64,000 nt of DNA from Maricaulis sp947259345 (GTDB lineage Bacteria; Pseudomonadota; Alphaproteobacteria; Caulobacterales; Maricaulaceae): assembly GCA_965217205.1 (NCBI GenBank), contig OZ244254.1, positions 2,418,001 to 2,482,000 of the forward strand. Direction: 5' to 3'. The notes beneath the pieces were generated by a model. It made no database searches and had not been told where the DNA came from. It saw only the letters and a program-made list of their open reading frames with translations. Both the position numbers and the translations under genes were made by a program. Within the stretch, counting starts at the first letter, position 1. Each line of letters starts with the position of its first letter. Shown in pieces: positions 51,913 to 59,573 of the stretch.

Positions 51913-52089
51913 TCCTCTCCCGCATCACCCGCGCCATCCGCGACCCAGAGCTGCCCCACACGGGCGCGGTGAACACAGGACGCGCTTTTGGCCAATGATC
52001 CGGAGGCGGTGAACGATACCGGTTTCGAATTGATCACCTCTCCCTGCGTCGGGATCCGCTCGCCGGGCCGCGCCAGTCGCCAGCGCTAA
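51909..52089 (+). pseudogene. Decayed array paralogue with frameshift and internal deletion
   Basis: Starts ATGATCCTCTCCCGCATC, giving MILSRITRAIRD. The usual GACCAGAACTGG then reads GACCCAGAGCTG, one extra C, which shifts the frame to an early TGA. After a deletion of about 200 bp, 51994-52065 encodes NDPEAVNDTGFELITSP, matching NDAEAVDDTGFELVAST of paralogue 6 (residues about 91-107). No TM segment remains. Confidence 0.75.
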
Positions 52090-52105
52090 GCCTTTTGAAT
52101 CAGTG

Positions 52106-52135
52106 TTCGTTTTCTCCTGCGACGTGTGCTAGATG
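52106..52135 (+). promoter_or_regulatory. Candidate promoter of the TolB/TPR gene
   Basis: TTCGTTT (52106) and GCTAGATG (52128) with 15-bp spacing; the -10 fits the Caulobacter GCTANA type, the -35 is weak. The ATG follows 24 bp after it, with AGGGGAGA. Confidence 0.4.
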
Positions 52136-52158
52136 CATGGCAGGGGAGACGGTCGGGC

Positions 52159-54015
52159 ATGAATTCATTTCTCGCAGAACTGCGCCGCCGCAACGTCTTC
52201 CGCGTGGCCGCCGCCTATCTGGTGGTCGGCTGGGTGCTGCTCCAGGTCGTCTCGCTGATTGCTGACCCCCTCGGTCTGCCAGGCTGGACCGATACATTCT
52301 TTATCGTGCTGCTGGGGGTCGGCTTTCCCATTGCCCTGCTGCTGGCCTGGGCGTTCGAGATGACGCCCGAGGGCATGAAGCTGACGGTTGCGGTACCCGC
52401 AGACGACAGCATTGCCGGTCAAACCGGGCGCAAGCTGGATTATGCCATCGTCGCCGGGCTGGTCGTGCTTGTCGGCGTCATCGTCTGGCAGCAATTGGCG
52501 AGCCCGCAAGCGGCAACCGGTCCAGAGCTCGCGGCGCGGGCGGAGGCCGGCGAAGGGGCATCCGTCGCGGTCCTGCCCTTCGCCGATATGAGCCCCGATA
52601 GCGATCAGGCCTATTTCGCCGATGGCATTTCAGAAGAAATCCTCAATGTTCTCGTTCGTATTCCTGACCTCCAGGTCGCGGGCCGCACCTCCAGTTTTGC
52701 CTATCGGGGTCAGGACCAGGATTTGCGTGCGATCGGCAGCGCGCTGAATGTCAGCCATGTTCTGGAGGGCAGTGTGCGCCGCAGCGGGACCCGGCTTCGG
52801 ATCACCGCGCAGTTGATCCGTTCCGAAGACGGTTTTCATCTCTGGTCGGAAACCTATGACCGGGAACTGACCGATATTTTCGATATCCAGGACGAGATCG
52901 CGGGGGCGGTTGCCGATGAGCTCGCCACTTCGCTGGGACTCGAAACAGGGGCGATCAGCGTTGCGCGGACCTCCGATCTGGCCGCCTACGAGTCCTTCCT
53001 GCACGCCCGGCAACTCTTTCGCGAGCGCGGTCAGGCCAATCTCGAACTCGCCGCTGCCATGCTGACCGAGACGCTGGCGCGCGACCCCGAATACGGGCCC
53101 AGCTGGACGCTGTTGGCCGGTGTTTATTTGGTGATGCCCTATTACCGTGAGAACAACAACGAACCTGCTCCCGAGCTTCGGGTGAGGTGGAATGCGCTGG
53201 CCGTAGAGACAGCGCGCCGGGCGATTGCAATCAATCCGGCCGACGCCCAGGCCCACGCCTTTCTTGGATCGGCGCTGGCCGAGAACTGGAACTGGATCGA
53301 GGGGCTGGACATGCTGGACCGGGCCGTGGCCCTGGCTCCCCATGATCCCGACGTCCTCGACACGGCCGCTCAGATACTCGGTAAGGTGGGGTACGGGACG
53401 GAGGCGTTGGCGCTTTCCGAACATGCGGTGGCGCTTGATCCGCAGGGAGCGATTTTCCGCAACACGTTGGGAAACCTGCTCGCTATGCAGGGCCGGTTCG
53501 ACGAATCCGACGCGCAATTCCGCGCCTCAATCGACATCGACCCGAGCTTGCGCTTCCCCTATGCGAACCTGATGTGGAGCCATGCGAGGGCCGGTGACAT
53601 CGCCGGAACCCAGTCCGCGCTCACCACCATGCTCGACCGTGGCCACCCGGCTAGGGTAGATGAGGATTTGATCGATCGCTTCATTGCGGCACGAAGCCTC
53701 GCAGACGTGCAACTGCTTGCCACCGAAAGCCGGGGGTTTATCCGAATCCTGTATGCCTTGCTGGCGTCCGATACAGAGTATTATTTCTCCCGGACCCCGG
53801 TCGAGGACACCGGCGAGCGGCCCAGCAATTGGGCGAACTTCAGCCCGTTCTGGCGAACTTTCAGCGGCGAAATTTTCTCCAATCCGCGATGGAAATCCTG
53901 GGTCCGCCGTGGGGGTCTGATGGATCTCTGGAGGGCGCGCGGCTTCCCGCCCCAATGCCGACCTCTCGGTGCGGATGACTTTGAGTGCGTACTTCCGCAA
54001 ACCGAAGTGGATTAA
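52159..54015 (+). CDS. TolB-domain/TPR membrane signalling protein (adenylate-cyclase-associated type, no cyclase domain)
   Basis: 618 aa. N-terminus MNSFLAELRRRNVFRVAAAY with a first TM (about 15-40), second (about 45-65) and third (about 98-118). Then a TolB-like domain (VAVLPFADMSPDSDQAYFAD, GISEEILNVLVRIPDLQVAG, then VSHVLEGSVRRSGTRLRITA), then several TPR repeats (about 290-490). This architecture is common in Hyphomonadaceae and Xanthomonads, often with an N-terminal cyclase or winged HTH, both absent here. It interrupts the paralogue array, and a truncated copy of its start lies at 45192. Confidence 0.8.
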   Translation: MNSFLAELRRRNVFRVAAAYLVVGWVLLQVVSLIADPLGLPGWTDTFFIVLLGVGFPIALLLAWAFEMTPEGMKLTVAVPADDSIAGQTGRKLDYAIVAGLVVLVGVIVWQQLASPQAATGPELAARAEAGEGASVAVLPFADMSPDSDQAYFADGISEEILNVLVRIPDLQVAGRTSSFAYRGQDQDLRAIGSALNVSHVLEGSVRRSGTRLRITAQLIRSEDGFHLWSETYDRELTDIFDIQDEIAGAVADELATSLGLETGAISVARTSDLAAYESFLHARQLFRERGQANLELAAAMLTETLARDPEYGPSWTLLAGVYLVMPYYRENNNEPAPELRVRWNALAVETARRAIAINPADAQAHAFLGSALAENWNWIEGLDMLDRAVALAPHDPDVLDTAAQILGKVGYGTEALALSEHAVALDPQGAIFRNTLGNLLAMQGRFDESDAQFRASIDIDPSLRFPYANLMWSHARAGDIAGTQSALTTMLDRGHPARVDEDLIDRFIAARSLADVQLLATESRGFIRILYALLASDTEYYFSRTPVEDTGERPSNWANFSPFWRTFSGEIFSNPRWKSWVRRGGLMDLWRARGFPPQCRPLGADDFECVLPQTEVD

Positions 54016-54128
54016 CAACACGGTGGCGCGCGGCTGGCTCGACAGGAAGCCGAGGCAGACCCGGCACTAGGCACGCGGGGGGATTTGCTTTGCGTCTGTC
54101 TCCGGGACGCGCGCTCAATCTTTCCCTT

Positions 54129-54156
54129 TTGTAATTCTTCCCGCCCCTGCTAGCGT
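54129..54156 (+). promoter_or_regulatory. Candidate promoter of the second array block
   Basis: TTGTAAT (54129) and GCTAGCG (54149) separated by 13 bp, the Caulobacter-type TTGAC-N10-14-GCTA arrangement. AGGGGAGGG lies between it and the ATG at 54181. Confidence 0.5.
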
Positions 54157-54180
54157 CATTGTCAGGGGAGGGAAAAGAAG

Positions 54181-54924
54181 ATGATCCTTCAAAGGATTAG
54201 CAAGGCCGTCCGCGAACAGAACTGGTTTGCCGTCAGCATCGAGTTCGTCATTGTCATTCTCGGCGTGGTCATCGGTTTCCAGATCACCGAATGGCGCGGC
54301 GAGCAGTCCGATCGTGAGAGCGAACGCATCTATCTCGCACGGCTCCATGCCGACATGGAAAATTCGGTCTGCCGGATCAGCCGTGAGGCCGACAATGTCC
54401 GTGAATGGAATGAGCGCGCACAGCGCACGCTCGACGCTCTGTTGCAGAACGACGCCGAGGCGGTGGACGACACCGGCTTTGAGCTTGTCGCCTCGACCCG
54501 CGTTCAGACCGGCTCGCCCTTCCGCGCGACCCTGAATGAGCTGGTCACGGGCGGTCAGATGAATCTGATCTCGAATGACGATTTGCGGGCGCAGATCGCC
54601 GCGGCCGACGCCGAGCTGACGTCCTACGCCGAATACATCCAGATCCTCGTCAACGCGCAGGGCACGTTTTTGAACGAAGTGCATTCCCGCCTCAGGCCGG
54701 AGCCGGGCCAGTACTACCGGGTCAGCTATGATTTTGATGCCCTGGCCCAGGACGAGGTATTCCTGAACTCGCTCGGGCACGCCTTGCGCATCACCGACGC
54801 CAACATGTCCTGGCTCGATGACATGGCCGATGTTGCAAACGGGCTTCGCCTGGCTCTGTCGGAAGAGATCGGCGTCGACGCCGACCCCTCGCCCGACTGC
54901 ACCGGGCCGGGGGAGACCGAATGA
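54181..54924 (+). CDS. Tandem array paralogue 6 (DUF6090-like)
   Basis: 247 aa, first gene of the second block with its own ribosome site. N-terminus MILQRISKAVREQNWFAVSI, TM end IGFQITEWRG. Cys64 after the coiled-coil and Cys240 near the end. Motif TLNELVTGGQMNLISNDDLR at about 116-135. Its NDAEAVDDTGFELVAST stretch is the part preserved in the decayed copy at 51909. Overlaps paralogue 7 as ATGA. Confidence 0.75.
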   Translation: MILQRISKAVREQNWFAVSIEFVIVILGVVIGFQITEWRGEQSDRESERIYLARLHADMENSVCRISREADNVREWNERAQRTLDALLQNDAEAVDDTGFELVASTRVQTGSPFRATLNELVTGGQMNLISNDDLRAQIAAADAELTSYAEYIQILVNAQGTFLNEVHSRLRPEPGQYYRVSYDFDALAQDEVFLNSLGHALRITDANMSWLDDMADVANGLRLALSEEIGVDADPSPDCTGPGETE

Positions 54925-55703
54925 TCCTCGCCCGCATCAGCCAGGCTCTGAAGGACCAGAACTGGCTGGCCGTCGCCATCGAGTTTGTCATCGTCATCCT
55001 CGGTGTGGTGATCGGCTTCCAGATTTCCGCCTGGAATGACCAGCGCCAGGCCGTGGCGCGCGCTGAAGTCCTGACCGAACGCCTGATCCAGGACATGCGC
55101 AATGAGCAATGGCGCATCGCGGCGATCCGGGCCTACAATACTGAGGTCTCGGACCACGCCCAGACAGTCGTCGATGCGCTGGAAGGGCGCCTCGAGATCG
55201 ATGATGAAGCCCTGGTGATCGCGGCCTTCCGGGCAACCCAGATGATCAATTTCACCATCATCCGCGCCACCTATGACGAGCTGGTCGCGACCGGCGGCAT
55301 CAGCCTGATTGGTGACCAGGCCCTGATTGATGTCGCCGTCGAGTATTACGACACCACGCTTGAGCAAATGACGCTGATGGCCCCGGACCGTCCCTATCGA
55401 CAAGCCTTCTTCCGATTGGCCGACCGGCCGCTCTACGACGTCCTGGCCAACAATTGTGCCGAGACACCCGACGCGCTGAGCCTTGGTGACTACGCGTCTT
55501 TGGACAATCTGCTCGACCGCCCCTGCGAGATCGACGGACATGACGCGGCGATCGAGGCCATCGCTGATCGCCTGCGAAACACCCCGTCCATCCTGCCGCT
55601 GATCCGGCATCGGGCGATCGAGACCAGCGTCGAAGTGCGCGGCCAGACCTACTGGCGAAACCTGCTCGACAGTGTCATCCCGGATGAAGGAGACACGCCA
55701 TGA
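54921..55703 (+). CDS. Tandem array paralogue 7 (DUF6090-like)
   Basis: 260 aa, the longest copy. N-terminus MILARISQALKDQNWLAVAI, TM end IGFQISAWND. Motif TYDELVATGGISLIGDQALI at about 117-136, followed by VAVEYYD, as in DUF6090 proteins. Two Cys (179 and 202) in NNCAETPDALSL and RPCEIDGHDA are unique to this copy. GGGAGA site inside paralogue 6. Confidence 0.75.
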   Translation: MILARISQALKDQNWLAVAIEFVIVILGVVIGFQISAWNDQRQAVARAEVLTERLIQDMRNEQWRIAAIRAYNTEVSDHAQTVVDALEGRLEIDDEALVIAAFRATQMINFTIIRATYDELVATGGISLIGDQALIDVAVEYYDTTLEQMTLMAPDRPYRQAFFRLADRPLYDVLANNCAETPDALSLGDYASLDNLLDRPCEIDGHDAAIEAIADRLRNTPSILPLIRHRAIETSVEVRGQTYWRNLLDSVIPDEGDTP

Positions 55704-56452
55704 TCCTCTCCCGCATCACAAAGGCCCTGAAGGACCAGAACTGGCTGGCCGTCGCCATTGAATTCATCATCGTGATGGCCGGTGTGGTGATCGGTTTCCA
55801 GGTCACCGACTGGCGCTCAAATCTGGATGCCCGAGCCGGAGAGGCCGAGCTGCTCGCGCGCCTGCATACCGATATCGAGAACGTCAGCTCGGATCGCTGG
55901 GACTGGGCGGCCGACCGTGCCGGAAACCGGGCCCGGCTGATTTCCGCCAGCGCCACGCTTTTCGGGGACCGGGGCGATGATCTGACGGCGGCGGAATGCA
56001 ATGCCATCTCGCAATCGCACGTCTTCAATTCGCCCTCGCTCGGCATTCCCATCCTGACCGAGCTGGTTTCGACCGGCGAGCTCGACCTCATCCGGTCGCG
56101 TCCCGTGCGCGAGGCCATCACCCAGCATTTCCTGAGCAATGGCTGGTCCGCCGAAATCGATACGGCGATCAATCATGAGGTCTTCAACCTGTCGGCCCGG
56201 CACCCACAACATTTCAGCTTTGACTATCCGGACAATCCCGACGGCTGGAATCCGATTTTCGATGGCTCGGTGCGATGTGACACCGAAGGCATGCGGTCGG
56301 ACGCGCGCCTCCTGAACGAGCTGGCCGACAATATTTCCAAGTCCATCTACTTCATGCGCGCCGTTCTGGGCGGCCCGAATGAAAGCTTCCGCGCCCTTCA
56401 TGACGCCGTCGATGCGGAACTGGGTATCGAGCATGAGGAGACACCCGAATGA
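55700..56452 (+). CDS. Tandem array paralogue 8 (DUF6090-like)
   Basis: 250 aa. N-terminus MILSRITKALKDQNWLAVAI, TM end IGFQVTDWRS. Motif ILTELVSTGELDLIRSRPVR at about 118-137. Cys 100 (AAECNAISQSHVF) and 193 (RCDTEGMRSDARLL) align with paralogues 2 and 3, about 7 kb upstream, so this subfamily is split across the two blocks. AAGGAG site inside paralogue 7. Confidence 0.75.
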   Translation: MILSRITKALKDQNWLAVAIEFIIVMAGVVIGFQVTDWRSNLDARAGEAELLARLHTDIENVSSDRWDWAADRAGNRARLISASATLFGDRGDDLTAAECNAISQSHVFNSPSLGIPILTELVSTGELDLIRSRPVREAITQHFLSNGWSAEIDTAINHEVFNLSARHPQHFSFDYPDNPDGWNPIFDGSVRCDTEGMRSDARLLNELADNISKSIYFMRAVLGGPNESFRALHDAVDAELGIEHEETPE

Positions 56453-57168
56453 TCCTCGCCCGCATCACCCAGGCCCTGAAGGACCAGAACTGGCTCGCGG
56501 TCAGCCTGGAATTCGTCATCGTCATCGCCGGTGTGGTGGTCGGTTTCCAGGTCTCGGCCTGGAATGAAGCGCGCCAGGAACGCGGGCTGGAGCAAGCCTA
56601 TCTGGAACGCCTTGCGAGCGAACTCGAGGCCGTGAGCGATGAGTTGCACGATTTCGGCGGCGATCTTGATGATGCGCGCGACCAGGCCGAACGCTTTCTG
56701 ACGGCTTTCGACGCCGGTGACCGCGCCGCCATGGAGGACGACGCCTTTGCCCTCCTGGCCATTACGCGGGTCTCGGAAGTCCAGGTCCAGTCCGCCGCCC
56801 TGCACGAGCTGATCTCCAGCGGGCGGCTGGGTCTTGTCCGCAATGAGGATCTGCGCGCGGAGCTTGCCGACCTGCCCCTGGTCGAGGCCGATGCGCATGG
56901 CGTGATTGACCAGCTCAAGGCCCAGCAGGTCGATATTGTCGCCACCTTGCGTCCCCATCTTCGCGTGAGGATGGACGGGCTGGGTGTGGACTCGGTCACC
57001 CTGTCTGACGGCTTCACCCATGAAGACACCGAACTGGCCAATAATCTGGCCTATTCGATCTATCTCAATCGCGCCGCCGCCCTTTTCGTGCGCGTCCTGA
57101 TCAATGAGGTCGACGAGCTGCGCGCCTCGCTGGACGAAGAACTGGGGCGGTCGGAGGTCGCCCCGTGA
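56449..57168 (+). CDS. Tandem array paralogue 9 (DUF6090-like)
   Basis: 239 aa. N-terminus MILARITQALKDQNWLAVSL, TM end VGFQVSAWNE. Motif ALHELISSGRLGLVRNEDLR at about 117-136, nearly the same as in paralogue 5. No Cys. Strongly acidic coiled-coil region (ASELEAVSDELHDFGGDLDD). GAGGAG site inside paralogue 8; the stop overlaps a GTG start (GTGA). Confidence 0.75.
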   Translation: MILARITQALKDQNWLAVSLEFVIVIAGVVVGFQVSAWNEARQERGLEQAYLERLASELEAVSDELHDFGGDLDDARDQAERFLTAFDAGDRAAMEDDAFALLAITRVSEVQVQSAALHELISSGRLGLVRNEDLRAELADLPLVEADAHGVIDQLKAQQVDIVATLRPHLRVRMDGLGVDSVTLSDGFTHEDTELANNLAYSIYLNRAAALFVRVLINEVDELRASLDEELGRSEVAP

Positions 57169-57878
57169 TCCTGAGCTCTATCACCCACGCCCTGAAGACC
57201 CAGAACTGGTTCGCCGTCATCGTCGAATTCATCATCGTGCTGGCCGGCGTGGTGATCGGTTTCCAGATCTCGGCCTGGAACGAGACCCGGATCGAGCATC
57301 AGCGCGAAGCCCTGATCCTGGACCGCCTGCACGCCGACTTTGTCGAAATCGAAGCCCGCACCACAACAACGATCGACCAGCTGAACGACCGGATCGAAGC
57401 CGGCAATGCGTTCGAGGACTTGTTGCGCCGGGACCAGAACGAGGTCAGCGATCTCGACTTCTTCCTCGGCCTGCAAAACGCCATCGGCACGCCGGTCCCC
57501 AATGGCCGCTCGGCGACCTATACCGAACTGGTCGCCTCCGGCGAGATGCGGCTGATCCGGTCCGAAGCCCTGCGTGAAGCCCTGGTCGAGTTTGACGAGC
57601 AGGTGCGTCGCCAGGAGCTGGCCTATGCCTCGCTGGCGCGGCTGATCACCGACAATGCCGGCATCCTGCTGGAGGTTCAGGCCTACGCCTCCAACGACCC
57701 CGACAGCCTGCCGCCGCACCTCTATGCGGCGCTCGCAGAAATCCGCCAATCGGCTGAAGTCTATACCGCAGCCCGCCTCACCACGCGCGCCAATTTCGTC
57801 AATCGCGTCTGGCATGAGGGCACGCTGGAACGGGCCCAGGCTGTGCTGGCGGCGATGGAAACCGGCGAAGCCCCCTAG
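57165..57878 (+). CDS. Tandem array paralogue 10 (DUF6090-like), last copy
   Basis: 237 aa, GTG start, N-terminus ILSSITHALKTQNWFAVIV, TM end IGFQISAWNE. Motif TYTELVASGEMRLIRSEALR at about 118-137, then EALVEF. No Cys. It is the only intact copy whose stop (TAG) is not made by a following array-type start. Its last four bases overlap the stop of the convergent SRAP gene. Confidence 0.75.
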   Translation: MILSSITHALKTQNWFAVIVEFIIVLAGVVIGFQISAWNETRIEHQREALILDRLHADFVEIEARTTTTIDQLNDRIEAGNAFEDLLRRDQNEVSDLDFFLGLQNAIGTPVPNGRSATYTELVASGEMRLIRSEALREALVEFDEQVRRQELAYASLARLITDNAGILLEVQAYASNDPDSLPPHLYAALAEIRQSAEVYTAARLTTRANFVNRVWHEGTLERAQAVLAAMETGEAP

Positions 57879-58564
57879 ATCAGCCCGACCCGCTGCGGGC
57901 CGTCGCCCGGCTCGGTCAGCCATTCCTCGTCGACGCGGACATTGCCGACGGCCTTGTTGGCCTCGCGGATGACCATGGCTTCGGAGGACAGGCCGGTCAG
58001 CAGGGGCGCGATGTCGTGATTGTCGGTATCGGTCCAGGCCTCGAAATCCTCCGGACCGAGAATGACCGGCATGCGGGTGTGGATGGCGGCCATGGCCTCA
58101 TTGGGCGCGGTGGTGAGAATGGTGAAACTCTCGATCGTCTCGCCCTCGACTTGAGCCCGGTCCCACAAGCCGGCAAAGCCGAACCAGTCCTGGTCCTTCA
58201 CCGTGATGAAATGCGGTTGTTTGGCGCCTTTCGGACCGGTCCATTCGTAAAAGCCGATGGCCGGGATGATGCAGCGCCGTTTCTGGAAGGGGACGCGAAA
58301 ACTGGGCGCCGAGGCTGCCGTCTCCGACTTGGCGTTGAAGGTGGAATACTTCATCTCTTTCAGTGGCTTTTGCCAGAAATAGGGAACCAGACCCCAGCGC
58401 GCCATGACCGCTTCGGTGCGGCCATCCTCGCGGCGGATGATCGGCGCTCTCTGGGTCGGCGCGATATTCCAGCGCGGCTCCATATTGAGCGCGCCCTGCT
58501 GGAGCTTGAACGTCTCCTGCAGGATCCACCACTCAAGCTTTCCAAGAGCATAGCGTCCACACAT
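57875..58564 (-). CDS. SRAP family protein (YedK/HMCES), abasic-site sensor
   Basis: 229 aa. Starts MCGRYALG, so Cys2 becomes the N-terminal nucleophile after Met removal. WNIAPTQRAPII, ARWGLVPYFW, FNAKSETAASAPSFR, RRCIIPAIGFYEWTG (active-site Glu) and TTAPNEAMAAIHTRMPVIL are all present. The protein crosslinks to abasic sites in single-stranded DNA and shields them. The ATG at 58564 is fixed by the essential Cys2. The LexA box 77-91 bp upstream suggests SOS control shared with divergent imuA. Confidence 0.94.
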   Translation of the reverse strand: MCGRYALGKLEWWILQETFKLQQGALNMEPRWNIAPTQRAPIIRREDGRTEAVMARWGLVPYFWQKPLKEMKYSTFNAKSETAASAPSFRVPFQKRRCIIPAIGFYEWTGPKGAKQPHFITVKDQDWFGFAGLWDRAQVEGETIESFTILTTAPNEAMAAIHTRMPVILGPEDFEAWTDTDNHDIAPLLTGLSSEAMVIREANKAVGNVRVDEEWLTEPGDGPQRVGLI

Positions 58565-58640
58565 GGCGGTCAGACTAGCGCGATTGGCCGGCCCTGCGAA
58601 AGCGTCCGGATTCGATGCTTGACTCTTTTTCCTCAAATGA

Positions 58641-58655
58641 GAACATAAGAAGAAC
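58641..58655. promoter_or_regulatory. LexA (SOS) box, GAAC-N7-GAAC
   Basis: GAAC (58641-58644), 7 bp, GAAC (58652-58655): the direct-repeat LexA site of alphaproteobacteria (GTTC-N7-GTTC on the other strand). It sits between the divergent SRAP and imuA starts, 22 bp before imuA. Confidence 0.85.
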
Positions 58656-58676
58656 ATCAAGCGAGAGCCAAACCTG

Positions 58677-59573
58677 ATGACTGTGCCGTCACGTCCTGAC
58701 CGGCGGCAGCAGCTTGCCGAGCTGCGCCGTCAGATACGGGCCCTTGACCTGGGGGAAACAGACCCCGCCGCATCGCCCGCCAAGCCAGCGGAGACCGTCC
58801 CCCCGTGCGATGCGGCGCGGATCGGTGCCGACCCGTTACAGCTGGCGCCGGGGCTGCACGAGGTCTGCCCGGCCGGCTATCTCGACACGCCGGCGGCGCT
58901 GGCCGTGCAAGCCGGTCTGATGGCCACCCATCTGGCGGCGGCAGGCCGCGAACGTCCCGTGCTCTGGGTCCGGCGCGCCATGGGCACCGGTCAGGATTTC
59001 GGTCGCCCCTACCCGCCCGCTCTGGCGCAATGGGGGCTCGATCCGGCCCGGCTCATCCTGGTCGAGACCGGCAGCGAGACCGACACGCTGTGGACGCTGG
59101 AGGAGGGTTTGAAAACCGGGGCCGTGGTGATCGGCGAGACCGGTCCCTCGGCCCGCTATGACCTCGTCGCCACGCGCCGGCTCGACCAGGCGGCGCGGCG
59201 GGCCGGAGCCCTGGCTCTGGTCCTGCGGCCGCATGAAGGCCTGGCACCAAGCGCCGCGCTCAGTCGCTGGCGTATCGCCGCCCGCCCGTCCCCGGCACGG
59301 GCCTGGATCGGCGCACGAGGGCTGCCGGGATTGGGAGAACCGCGGTTTCACGCCGCACTGGAACGGGTCAGGGGCGGCCCGCCACAGGAATACGAGATCG
59401 AGTGGAAACATGCGTCGTTTCATGTCCTTGAGCCTGCCCCGCTGGCCGACCGACCGGCACCGGCAAAGCGCGATACCGGGCGCAATACCGGGCCCCATAC
59501 CCGGCCCGCCAGCCCGGCTGCGGCCCGCTTCGGCCCGGCCCTGGCCGGTCAGCTCATCCGCCTCACCGGATAA
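58677..59573 (+). CDS. imuA: ImuA, RecA-like mutasome accessory protein
   Basis: 298 aa. RecA-fold-like region: LQLAPGLHEVCPAGYLDTPA, VLWVRRAMGTGQDFGRPYPP, LDPARLILVETGSETDTLWT, then GALALVLRPHEG and a sulfate-binding-like AALSRWRIAARPSPA. No intact Walker A, as usual for ImuA. With ImuB and DnaE2 it performs SOS mutagenic translesion synthesis. The last ~55 residues are a low-complexity Pro/Ala/Arg tail that overlaps imuB by 164 bp in another frame. Confidence 0.88.
   Translation: MTVPSRPDRRQQLAELRRQIRALDLGETDPAASPAKPAETVPPCDAARIGADPLQLAPGLHEVCPAGYLDTPAALAVQAGLMATHLAAAGRERPVLWVRRAMGTGQDFGRPYPPALAQWGLDPARLILVETGSETDTLWTLEEGLKTGAVVIGETGPSARYDLVATRRLDQAARRAGALALVLRPHEGLAPSAALSRWRIAARPSPARAWIGARGLPGLGEPRFHAALERVRGGPPQEYEIEWKHASFHVLEPAPLADRPAPAKRDTGRNTGPHTRPASPAAARFGPALAGQLIRLTG

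Noticed and set aside
46927..57878. The periodic N-terminal sequences as a CRISPR or simple tandem repeat
   Set aside because: The period is a full gene (about 720-780 bp), the repeat encodes a conserved helix and TM, and there are no spacers or cas genes.
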